From assembly GCA_016214845.1 (NCBI GenBank), contig JACRMS010000017.1, positions 1-47,512 of the forward strand: a stretch of DNA of 47,512 nucleotides, in the 5' to 3' direction. Of the stretch, positions 27,205 through 34,191 are shown piece by piece. A program made the position numbers and the translations under genes. The stretch comes from Nitrospirota bacterium. GTDB lineage: Bacteria > Nitrospirota > Thermodesulfovibrionia > UBA6902. The number at the start of each line of letters is the position of its first letter. Positions within the stretch are counted from its first letter, which is position 1. The notes beneath the pieces are model-generated. The model worked only from the letters and a program-made list of their open reading frames with translations. It had not been told where the DNA came from and ran no database searches.

Positions 27205-27840
27205 TTGAAAAAGCTCTTCTCCAAAAATAACCCCCTCTATCTTATCACCGACAGAACGTTATCAGGACTCTCCCATACACAAATAGTCAGGCAGGCAATT
27301 GCCGCTGGCATCAGGACAATTCAACTGCGTGAGAAGCAGATGACGAAGAAAGAACTTTATCATGAGGCCCTTTCCCTGCGTGAGCTTACGAGAAAATATA
27401 AAGCTACATTCATCATTAACGATTACATTGACATCGCCCTCGCCGCAGATGCCGACGGCGTCCATCTCGGACAGGATGACATGCCTGTCGAAGAAGCCAG
27501 AAGAATAATGGGCAGGAAAAAGATCATCGGCGTCTCAACACACAGTTTGAAACAGGCGCTCAAGGCGCAGGAGGCAGGCGCGGATTACATCGGCTTCGGC
27601 CCTATGTTTCCTACCTCAACAAAAGACGCCGGTTCTTCCAAAGGGCTGAGGAAGCTGAGTGAAGTCAGAGAACATATCAATATCCCCATCGTCGCCATCG
27701 GCGGAATTAGTCCCAATAATGTTCCTTCCGTATTAGAAGCCGGAGCAGACGCTGTTGCTGTCATGTCGGCAATTTTAAAAGGGGATGTTAGGAAGAATAC
27801 GGAGAAGTTTTTGTCTGCGATTAAAATAAGAAGGGCATAG
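27205..27840 (+). CDS. thiE: thiamine-phosphate synthase
   Basis: ThiE joins the pyrimidine and thiazole halves of thiamine. The 211-residue TIM-barrel protein has YLITDRTLSG near 12-21, IQLREKQMTKKEL near 40-52, the phosphate-binding DADGVHLGQDDMP, GVSTHS near 112-117 and AIGGISPNN near 171-179. The only in-frame start before the conserved part is TTG 27205, because a TGA lies two codons upstream. No good ribosome site is visible; the leader is a palindromic repeat. This thiamine gene is on the same strand as the thiamine-diphosphate enzyme genes earlier in the window but is not linked to them. Confidence 0.93.
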   Translation: MKKLFSKNNPLYLITDRTLSGLSHTQIVRQAIAAGIRTIQLREKQMTKKELYHEALSLRELTRKYKATFIINDYIDIALAADADGVHLGQDDMPVEEARRIMGRKKIIGVSTHSLKQALKAQEAGADYIGFGPMFPTSTKDAGSSKGLRKLSEVREHINIPIVAIGGISPNNVPSVLEAGADAVAVMSAILKGDVRKNTEKFLSAIKIRRA

Positions 27841-27863
27841 CTTTATTCATTCCCGGATTATTT

Positions 27864-27968
27864 TTACAAGTTTTGCCATGCCTCATCCTCTTCTGGCATA
27901 AGCCAGTCTTTTTTGAGAGAGGATTCACTTGCAATTGCTGTATCAAGTTTTTCTTTTCTTATTGCCAT
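27864..27968 (-). pseudogene. truncated antitoxin gene (34 codons)
   Basis: On the minus strand an ATG opens MAIRKEKLDTAIASES, followed by SLKKDWLMPEEDEAWQNL and a stop. The final SLxKDWLxPEEDEAW pattern is typical of the C-terminus of short antitoxins paired with MazF/PemK toxins. A full antitoxin would carry a DNA-binding N-terminus of about 40 further residues, and no toxin follows. I call it a remnant, though a short functional peptide cannot be excluded. Confidence 0.45.
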
Positions 27969-28218
27969 AAGAAAATTATAACAGATATTAAATCATGTAT
28001 ATTTTCCTTGCTTTTCCAAATTGTGCTTTGTATTATTAAACACCAATCCAAAACATCAGGGAGATTCTTTATATTGTGCTCGCACATAAAGAATGCGTTG
28101 TAATAAAAGGCTGTTAGCAAATCAAAAAAATTCAGCAAATTAAAGATAAATATTTTTAAATATTGTGCTATACGAAAGAAATATCCATCTTTAATTTATA
28201 AAGTTTGGAGTAACGATT
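27969..28218. other. AT-rich gap before the DUF262 gene
   Basis: This AT-rich stretch holds no gene that I can support. It contains an ATATTGTGCT word twice (28071-28080 and 28160-28169); the second extends to ATATTGTGCTAT, which recurs before the RAYT element near 45928. The promoter of the DUF262 gene is probably here but I cannot place it with confidence. Confidence 0.4.
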
Positions 28219-30189
28219 GTGCAGGCAAAAGAAACTAAACTACAAGACATCATTGAAGGGACAAAACAGTACGTTATTCCGCTTTTTCAGCGGACGTACA
28301 GTTGGACAAATAAAGAGTGGGAAATTTTATGGAAAGACCTTATTGAACTTTGTGAAGCTGATAACCCACGGACACATTTCATTGGCTCAATTGTAAATAT
28401 GCCGACAGTTTCAGTCCCAGAGGGCGTTGCAAAGTTCTTATTAATTGACGGGCAACAACGGTTGACTACAATCTTTATACTACTGACTCTCTTGAGAAAT
28501 AAAGCCAGAGAGAGCCAACGCCAAGAATTTGCTGAGGAGATCAATAATACTTTGCTTGTCAACCCATACAAAAAGGATAATGACTTTTTTAAGCTAATGC
28601 CTACGCAGGTAGACAGAGAAACATACAAGAACCTTATTAACGGAAAACCAAATGAAGCCGACAATCAACTTACAAGGGCGTATTCATTTTTTGACAAGAA
28701 ACTCAAGCAGCTTCAACTTGAGCACGAGAAGCTAAAGAAAATAATCACGAGTTATTTTTCTGTTGTAAGCATTGTTCTTGATGCAGATGATAACCCATAT
28801 TTGGTTTTTGAAAGCCTGAACGCAAAAGGAAGACCGCTGACACAGGCTGACCTAATACGAAACTACTTCTTTATGCGCATTCACGTAGATAAACAGGAAG
28901 CAGTTTACAATGACTATTGGCAGCCCATGCAGACTGGCCTCAATGATAATCTTACGGAGTACATCAGACACTTTTTAATGAGAGGTGGCAGCATCGTAAA
29001 GCAATCTGACGTTTATTATGCTCTCAAAGAAAATGTGTCAACGACTAATGCAATTGACTACCTAACGGAGTTGCAGCGATTTTCGGTTTATTACCAGCGT
29101 CTGATTTATCCAGAATTTGAACCCGAAGAAGACTTGCAAAAGTATTTCCGCAGATTCAACAGAATTGAAGTAACAACGGCGTATCCGTTTCTTCTGAATT
29201 TGTATGGAATCTATAGTGAGAACAACATCAGCAAGGGTGACTTCATTAATATTCTAAAGATACTGGAGAATTATCTCATTCGTAGGTTTGTCTGCAATAT
29301 ACCAACGAATCAACTCAATAAAATATTCCCGACAGTTTATCCTCAATTGCTTGCCAAGTATCCCGGCAACTTTGTTGAAGGTGTTAAAACAATCTTCCAG
29401 AGCAAGGGCTATCCAAAAGACAATGAATTTTCCTTACGGTTTAAAGAAACAAAGTTTTATGGCGCCGGTGATCGGCAAATAAAAACCAAACTAATTCTTG
29501 AAACCCTTGAAGAAAACTATGCCCATAAAGAAGCTGTGCCGTTTGACAACTTAACCATTGAGCATATAATGCCGCAAACTCTCTCTGAGTGGTGGCAGAA
29601 TCACTTAGGCACAGAGTGGGAAGAAACACATGAGTTGTTTTTACATACGATTGGCAATTTAACTCTGACAGCCTACAATACCGAGCTATCAAACGACGAT
29701 TTCGGAACCAAGAAACAGACATACAACGACAGCCATTTAGAACTTAACAAATATTTCACAAATTTACCCTCATGGACTCGGACAGAAATTGAGAGACGAG
29801 CAGAAGCATTATCAAAACAAGCCCTTGAAATATGGAGCTACTTCGGGCAGGAAGACTCTTCACAATCTGAATTACAGGAAGTTACTGGTACAACTCCAAC
29901 AGGCCTAAGAATATTAGGACAGCAGTTTCGAGTCCAATCGTGGAGGGATGTTTTAGAGCAAACTCTAAACACTGTTGCTGACCTTGAACCAGAGAAGTTT
30001 GATGTGATCGCTCATAATTTCCCTCGCTACTTAGGCAAGGATAAGAATAAATTCAGGGCAATCCGACAGCTACAAAACGATTATTTTGTTGAAGTTAATT
30101 TATCAGCTCAAAGCATACAGAAATTTTGTTATCAGGCAATGGAAACAATAGAACTTACTTCTGAAGAATGGAATGTAACAATAACATAA
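28219..30189 (+). CDS. DUF262/DUF1524 (GmrSD-like) modification-dependent nuclease
   Basis: The 656-residue protein joins a DUF262 domain (about 10-220) to a DUF1524 HNH-like domain (about 430-520) plus a C-terminal domain (about 555-656). DUF262 shows IPLFQRTYSWTNKEW (18-32) and the nucleotide-hydrolysis motif LLIDGQQRLTT (77-87). DUF1524 shows TIEHIMPQTLSEWW and TIGNLTLTAYNTELSN, the His-Asn-type nuclease core. Such fusions are type IV restriction enzymes that cut glucosylated, hydroxymethylated or phosphorothioated phage DNA (GmrSD, BrxU and SspE relatives). No modification methylase or dnd/ssp gene is nearby, so it acts alone. GTG start; GGAG lies 10 bases upstream. The gene is AT-rich and flanked by toxin-antitoxin debris. 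Confidence 0.85.
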   Translation: MQAKETKLQDIIEGTKQYVIPLFQRTYSWTNKEWEILWKDLIELCEADNPRTHFIGSIVNMPTVSVPEGVAKFLLIDGQQRLTTIFILLTLLRNKARESQRQEFAEEINNTLLVNPYKKDNDFFKLMPTQVDRETYKNLINGKPNEADNQLTRAYSFFDKKLKQLQLEHEKLKKIITSYFSVVSIVLDADDNPYLVFESLNAKGRPLTQADLIRNYFFMRIHVDKQEAVYNDYWQPMQTGLNDNLTEYIRHFLMRGGSIVKQSDVYYALKENVSTTNAIDYLTELQRFSVYYQRLIYPEFEPEEDLQKYFRRFNRIEVTTAYPFLLNLYGIYSENNISKGDFINILKILENYLIRRFVCNIPTNQLNKIFPTVYPQLLAKYPGNFVEGVKTIFQSKGYPKDNEFSLRFKETKFYGAGDRQIKTKLILETLEENYAHKEAVPFDNLTIEHIMPQTLSEWWQNHLGTEWEETHELFLHTIGNLTLTAYNTELSNDDFGTKKQTYNDSHLELNKYFTNLPSWTRTEIERRAEALSKQALEIWSYFGQEDSSQSELQEVTGTTPTGLRILGQQFRVQSWRDVLEQTLNTVADLEPEKFDVIAHNFPRYLGKDKNKFRAIRQLQNDYFVEVNLSAQSIQKFCYQAMETIELTSEEWNVTIT

Positions 30190-30322
30190 AAAGTCAATCA
30201 CTTATAATGCCTCCTGTTGTCAAGGGGGCAAGGAAAGCTTGAAGAGCAAAAGTGCGTAAGCGCATTAGTATAGAAAACAATTTATGCAATCCCCGACCTC
30301 TTAGCCGTCAGAGACTTTTATT

Positions 30323-30331
30323 TGTTATAAT
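30323..30331 (+). promoter_or_regulatory. extended -10 promoter of the hicB remnant and addiction pair
   Basis: TGTTATAAT is an extended -10 with perfect TATAAT. The following leader TTCAGTTATCAATGAGAGAG is nearly repeated at 31249-31268. Confidence 0.5.
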
Positions 30332-30358
30332 TCAGTTATCAATGAGAGAGGAGGAAAT

Positions 30359-30487
30359 ATGAATACATACAAATTTTCAGTGGTGATTGAAAAAGACAGT
30401 GATGGGTATTTTGTGCTTTGTTCTGAACTTACTATTGATATGCTAAACTATAAATTATCAAGATATAGAAGAGGATATTATGTCTAA
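30359..30487 (+). pseudogene. truncated hicB antitoxin gene
   Basis: A strong GAGAGGAGGAA site precedes an ATG that opens MNTYKFSVVIEKDSDGYF, then VLCSELT, the exact start of HicB antitoxins (partial RNase-H-like fold). After about 25 residues the similarity ends, and the frame stops at 42 codons, inside the start of the next gene. The rest of hicB and hicA are missing. The remnant still supplies promoter and ribosome site upstream of the addiction pair. Confidence 0.7.
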
Positions 30488-30710
30488 GGTTGGAGAACAG
30501 ATTCTTGCGGAAGCCTTGAAATTGCCACCGGTGGAGCGGGCAGAACTAATTGAAAATCTTTTTTTCAGCTTTGAGTTCCCTTCCCGAAAAATTATTGACG
30601 ATTTGTGGGCACAGGAAGTCGAAAGCCGTATTGATGCATTCGAGCGTGGCGAGATAACGGCAATTCCAGCAGAAGAAGTATTCGAAAAAATAGAAAAACT
30701 TAAAGGATAA
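30480..30710 (+). CDS. putative addiction-module antitoxin (TIGR02574-like)
   Basis: The 76-residue protein has the pattern ILAEALKLPPVERAELIENL (9-28), the charged DDLWAQEVESRIDAFERGE and the terminal IPAEEVFEKIEK. This is the short helical antitoxin family paired with ParE-like toxins. The start overlaps the truncated hicB frame by 8 bases, so it may borrow that gene's promoter. The stop overlaps the toxin start by one base (TAATG), the usual coupling. Confidence 0.85.
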   Translation: MSKVGEQILAEALKLPPVERAELIENLFFSFEFPSRKIIDDLWAQEVESRIDAFERGEITAIPAEEVFEKIEKLKG

Positions 30711-31003
30711 TGAAAATCAGATTTTTTGCTCCCGCAGAAGCTGAATTTCTGGATGCCGTTTCATACTACAATACGCAGAGCGAGGGGCTTGGATATGAAT
30801 TTGCTGCGGAAGTCAATAGAACGATTCAACGAATTATTCAGTATCCCGCAGCCTGGGCCAAACTTTCGGAACGTACCCGTCGTTGCAGAACAAATAAATT
30901 CCCATATGGTGTTATCTATCAGGTTAGAGATGAAACTTTATTCATTGTCGCAGTAATGCATTTGAGTCGAGAACCACAAACATGGAAATCACGCCTCCTA
31001 TGA
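30710..31003 (+). CDS. parE: ParE/RelE family toxin
   Basis: The 97-residue protein shows the ParE/RelE pattern: FFAPAEAEFLDAVSYYNTQSEGLG, then FAAEVNRTIQRIIQYP and the Arg-rich RCRTNKFPYGVIYQV, ending with IVAVMHLSREPQTW. It probably poisons gyrase or cleaves mRNA; which one cannot be told. The gene forms a coupled pair with the antitoxin before it. It looks intact. Confidence 0.86.
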   Translation: MKIRFFAPAEAEFLDAVSYYNTQSEGLGYEFAAEVNRTIQRIIQYPAAWAKLSERTRRCRTNKFPYGVIYQVRDETLFIVAVMHLSREPQTWKSRLL

Positions 31004-31025
31004 TGAATATAAATATGTGGCTGGG

Positions 31026-31127
31026 ATGAACAAATATGTTGATAAAAATCTGATAGAGAAAAAGCTCCGCAGGATTGAAGATTTCCTCAGAGAACTTGAT
31101 ACCGTACAAGTGGAAGAAGTTCAATAA
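31026..31127 (+). pseudogene. N-terminal stub of a HepT-like (DUF86) protein
   Basis: An ATG opens MNKYVDKNLIEKKLRRIED, followed by FLRELDTVQVEEVQ and a stop at 33 codons. The LIEKKLRRIEDFLREL helix resembles the start of HepT toxins, which normally have about 110-140 residues and a RxxxxxH motif that is absent here. The MntA antitoxin is also absent. Recognition is tentative. Confidence 0.4.
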
Positions 31128-31146
31128 TCTAACAAATCTCCCCTGC

Positions 31147-31167
31147 CCCCTCTTTTTCAAAGAGGGG
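31147..31167. repeat. perfect hairpin CCCCTCTTT...AAAGAGGGG
   Basis: Nine-base perfect arms with a TTC loop, preceded by a C-rich stretch and followed by AAAAA. It could end minus-strand or plus-strand transcripts only weakly, because neither side has a T-run in the right place. This C-rich hairpin is of a type often found at island borders. Confidence 0.6.
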
Positions 31168-31242
31168 AAAAATTCATCCAACTCTTTTATACAATTCTCC
31201 GCTTTAATTTGTTACAATTTCTCCGCTATGTTTCTTCAGTAG

Positions 31243-31280
31243 ATACAATCCAGATATCAATGAGAGAGAACAGGACATGA
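31243..31280 (+). repeat. duplicated toxin-antitoxin leader without a gene
   Basis: ATACAATCCAGATATCAATG continues as AGAGAGAACAGGACATGAA. It nearly repeats the leader at 30327-30350 (ATAATTCAGTTATCAATG) that precedes the hicB remnant, and shares the 16-mer AGAGAACAGGACATGA with 22980-22995. No reading frame follows, so this is the stump of a lost module at the gspF border. Confidence 0.5.
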
Positions 31281-31318
31281 AACGGTTTATGCGGTGATGG
31301 AGGGACCTCTGGACAGTC

Positions 31319-32491
31319 CTACTTCATGACCTGGTTCAGTTCAAATATCGGCAGGAGGACTGCCACGACAATAAATCCGACCAGCAGCCCCATTGTCAGG
31401 ATGAGGACCGGCTCTAATAATCCGATAGCGCCCCGGAGTTTTCTGTCAAATTCAGCTTCATAAGATTCCGCCGTCTTCATCAGGACCTCAGGCAGTCTGC
31501 CTGTCTGCTCTCCGGTGGAGATGATCTGCAAAATGGTCGGAGGAAATCCTTCAAGGCTGCTTGAGAGCTTGGCGCCCTGCGATATTACTTCCTGCGCGGA
31601 CATGATTTTATTTTCCAGAACTACATTGCCTGTTGCCTTTGCGGTCAGCTTCATCGCGTTTAATATCGGCAGCCCGCCTGACAGGAGAAACCCCATTGTC
31701 ATGGTGAAGCGAAGCATGTAAAGCCCCATGAGGATGCCTGTCGGTTCTTTAAGGAGCAGGCCGTCGATCAGCTCCTTTTTATTTTTCCTGACCCACCTGT
31801 ATAACATCACGACTCCGGCTGCAAGCAGCAGGAGCAGCCACCAGAAATTTTTAAAGACAGAGCTTATCCAGATGAGCACGACAGTGATGAACGGCAGGGA
31901 GGCTGAGGTGTCCTCGAATATCTTTGTTATCTTCGGTATGACAAACGTGAAAAGGAAGATCAGGATCATTACGCTCACGCACGCCATAAAAATGGGATAT
32001 ATGAGGGCTGTCTGGACTTTGCTTTTTACATTGTTTTCGTTTTCGAGATAGTCGGCGAGCTTCATCAGGACCTCCGTCAACTTCCCGCTGCTTTCTCCAG
32101 CTGTGACCATGCCTGTATAAAAATCAGGAAAGATGTCGGGATGCGCCTGCATGGCCCGCGCGAGCGACGCTCCGCCCGACAGCCGGTCTTTTATGTCAAT
32201 CAAAAGATTTTTCCAGGCGCCTTTTTGCTCTGACGCTAATGAGCCTATAGCATCTATAAGGGTCACGCCTGATGAAAGCAGGGTTGAAAGCCTTCTTGTG
32301 ATGCTCGCGAGTACTGCGGGAGACAATCTTTTAAACAGAAGTTTTTGCCGGGAGACTGATTCGGAAATCTCTTTAGGGAAGATGCCTTTTGTTTTGATCT
32401 TTAATGCGGCGTCTTTTTGACCGTCGGCCTCGATAGCGCCGTCTATCACGGTCCCGTTGGCGTCGTATCCTCTGTATTTAAAAATTGGCAT
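31319..32491 (-). CDS. gspF: type II secretion system inner-membrane platform protein GspF
   Basis: GspF is the inner-membrane platform that links the GspE motor to the pseudopilus. The 390-residue protein starts MPIFKYRGYDANGTVIDGAI and contains two T2SSF repeats, the first about 65-190 with LSTLLSSGVTLIDAI and GESSGKLTEVL, the second about 265-390 with LSGGLPILNAM and GEQTGRLPEVL. Three hydrophobic segments lie near 165-190, 210-232 and 360-384. It is the last gene of the cluster: no gspG follows, although a pseudopilin gene normally does. The next 190 bases are toxin-antitoxin debris. Confidence 0.94.
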   Translation of the reverse strand: MPIFKYRGYDANGTVIDGAIEADGQKDAALKIKTKGIFPKEISESVSRQKLLFKRLSPAVLASITRRLSTLLSSGVTLIDAIGSLASEQKGAWKNLLIDIKDRLSGGASLARAMQAHPDIFPDFYTGMVTAGESSGKLTEVLMKLADYLENENNVKSKVQTALIYPIFMACVSVMILIFLFTFVIPKITKIFEDTSASLPFITVVLIWISSVFKNFWWLLLLLAAGVVMLYRWVRKNKKELIDGLLLKEPTGILMGLYMLRFTMTMGFLLSGGLPILNAMKLTAKATGNVVLENKIMSAQEVISQGAKLSSSLEGFPPTILQIISTGEQTGRLPEVLMKTAESYEAEFDRKLRGAIGLLEPVLILTMGLLVGFIVVAVLLPIFELNQVMK

Positions 32492-32527
32492 GATTTTAAA
32501 AATAGAAGTTAGGAAGTTGGGAAGATT

Positions 32528-32585
32528 TGAAGTTGAGAAAAGGCAAGAAATCTCATCCTCTTATCTTCTTAATCTCTCAACTTCA
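32528..32585. repeat. quasi-palindromic spacer between gspE and gspF
   Basis: TGAAGTTGAGA (32528-32538) and TCTCAACTTCA (32575-32585) are perfect 11-base arms, and the flanks repeat GAAGTTGGGAAG-like words. It has no coding capacity. Confidence 0.65.
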
Positions 32586-32589
32586 TCCA

Positions 32590-34110
32590 TTATGCTTCCG
32601 CATCCTTCTGCGTTACTCTCAGGACTTCCTCTACTGTTGTAACACCTTTTATGATCTTCTCGACTGCGTTTTTCTGTAAGGGTTTAAACCCGGACTTTAC
32701 TGTTGCCGTTCTCCTGATCACCTGAGCGTCTTTTCTTTCCACGATCATTGTTCTTATATCAGGGGTGATCTCAAGCAGCTCGTAAATCCCGGCCCTGCCG
32801 ATGTAACCTTTGCCGAGGCATTTATCACAGCCTTTGCCGCGATAAAGGACCTTAGGCGCAGGCTCGATCTCAAGATAACTTATTTCTTCCTTTGACGGTG
32901 CATAGGATTCTTTGCAGTGAGGGCAGATCACCCTCACCAGCCGCTGTGCCAGCACGCATACAAGCGACGATGCCACGAGGAACGGCTCTATCCCCATGTC
33001 GATGAGTCTCGTTAATGCGCTCGGCGCATCATTTGTATGCAGAGTGCTGAGAACGAGATGGCCCGTCAGCGAGGCGTGCACAGCGATCTCGGCGGTCTCA
33101 AGGTCCCTGATCTCACCAACCATCATGATGTCCGGGTCCTGCCTCAAAATAGACCGCAGTCCAGCGGCAAACGTCAATCCTATTTTTGGATTTACCTGCA
33201 TCTGCCCGATGCCGCTTAACTGGTATTCAACCGGGTCTTCAACCGTGATGATGTTTCTCTCCTCGGTATTGAGCTTTAGAAGTGAGGCATAAAGCGTTGT
33301 GGTCTTGCCTGAGCCTGTGGGGCCGGTCACGAGGATTATTCCGTTCGGCCTGGACAAGGCCTCTTTGAATACACGTAATATCTCGTCCTCCAGTCCAAGC
33401 TTTTCAAGGCTCAATACGCCCGCGTGCCTGTCAAGCAATCTGAGAACGGCCCTTTCACCAAGAGCAGTCGGTATTATTGAAACCCTGATGTCGATATCTT
33501 TACCGCCTACAAGGAGCCTTATCCTTCCATCCTGCGGGAGCCTTTTCTCCGCGATGTCGAGTCCGGCGATTATCTTTATCCTTGATATGAGAGCGTCCTG
33601 GATTATTCTGGGGGGGCTCAGCACTTTGCGCAATATTCCATCCACCCTGAACCTGACATCGAGTCCCTTTTCATACGGCTCTACATGTATATCGCTTGCC
33701 TTTTCCTTGGCAGCCTCCATAAGCATGGCATTGAGCAATCGTATTATCGGGGCCTCTTCAGTTAGCTCAAGCAGGTCCTGCGGCGATTCAAACTCCGTGG
33801 CGACCATGGACAGGTCTTCGCCTTTGATATCTCCCATCACTTCATTTACCCTGCTGGTCTGGCTGTAGATGCGGTTAATGGCGTCGATAATTACCTTCTC
33901 GTCCGCCTGAACGGGATGGGGCTTCAGATTCAGGCCCCTTGCCATGTCCCTGAGCGCGAAGATTCCGCGGTTATCGGCAACAACGCCTAACAGCTCGCCG
34001 TCCTCTTTCCGCATAGGCAGGAACACATTTCCCTTTACAAATGAAAGGGGGAGGTCCTGTAAAAGTGAGAACTCCATTTCATCGTCTTTTATGCTGTCGA
34101 TTGTTTCCAT
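32590..34110 (-). CDS. gspE: type II secretion system ATPase GspE
   Basis: GspE is the cytoplasmic hexameric motor of the secretion system. The 506-residue protein has an N-terminal adaptor domain (about 1-115), then the ATPase with Walker A GPTGSGKTTT near 265-274, the Asp box and the Walker B region MMVGEIRDLETAEI near 326-339, and a tetra-Cys zinc site (CPHC near 398 and CDKC near 429). This zinc domain is typical of GspE and PilB. The gene has no clear ribosome site. Confidence 0.95.
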   Translation of the reverse strand: METIDSIKDDEMEFSLLQDLPLSFVKGNVFLPMRKEDGELLGVVADNRGIFALRDMARGLNLKPHPVQADEKVIIDAINRIYSQTSRVNEVMGDIKGEDLSMVATEFESPQDLLELTEEAPIIRLLNAMLMEAAKEKASDIHVEPYEKGLDVRFRVDGILRKVLSPPRIIQDALISRIKIIAGLDIAEKRLPQDGRIRLLVGGKDIDIRVSIIPTALGERAVLRLLDRHAGVLSLEKLGLEDEILRVFKEALSRPNGIILVTGPTGSGKTTTLYASLLKLNTEERNIITVEDPVEYQLSGIGQMQVNPKIGLTFAAGLRSILRQDPDIMMVGEIRDLETAEIAVHASLTGHLVLSTLHTNDAPSALTRLIDMGIEPFLVASSLVCVLAQRLVRVICPHCKESYAPSKEEISYLEIEPAPKVLYRGKGCDKCLGKGYIGRAGIYELLEITPDIRTMIVERKDAQVIRRTATVKSGFKPLQKNAVEKIIKGVTTVEEVLRVTQKDAEA

Positions 34111-34129
34111 ATTTAAAGAGTGACAGTGT

Positions 34130-34191
34130 CAGTGATTAGTGTCAGTTCACTATTGCTGACTCTGTTAGTGGCACTTACACTGTCTCATATT
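34130..34191. repeat. quasi-palindromic spacer between gspD and gspE
   Basis: GACAGTGTCAGTG and a complementary CACTTACACTGTC enclose repeats of AGTGTCAG-like words, giving a long imperfect hairpin. It extends into the last codons of gspD on the minus strand. Confidence 0.5.

Noticed and set aside
27841-28218. TPP riboswitch or other regulatory RNA around thiE
   Set aside because: The conserved CUGAGA and ACCUGA blocks of the thiamine riboswitch are not seen either before thiE or in this gap.
31147-31167. Hairpin CCCCTCTTT/AAAGAGGGG as an intrinsic terminator of gspF
   Set aside because: Neither strand has a T-run directly after the stem in the proper direction, so it is listed only as a repeat.
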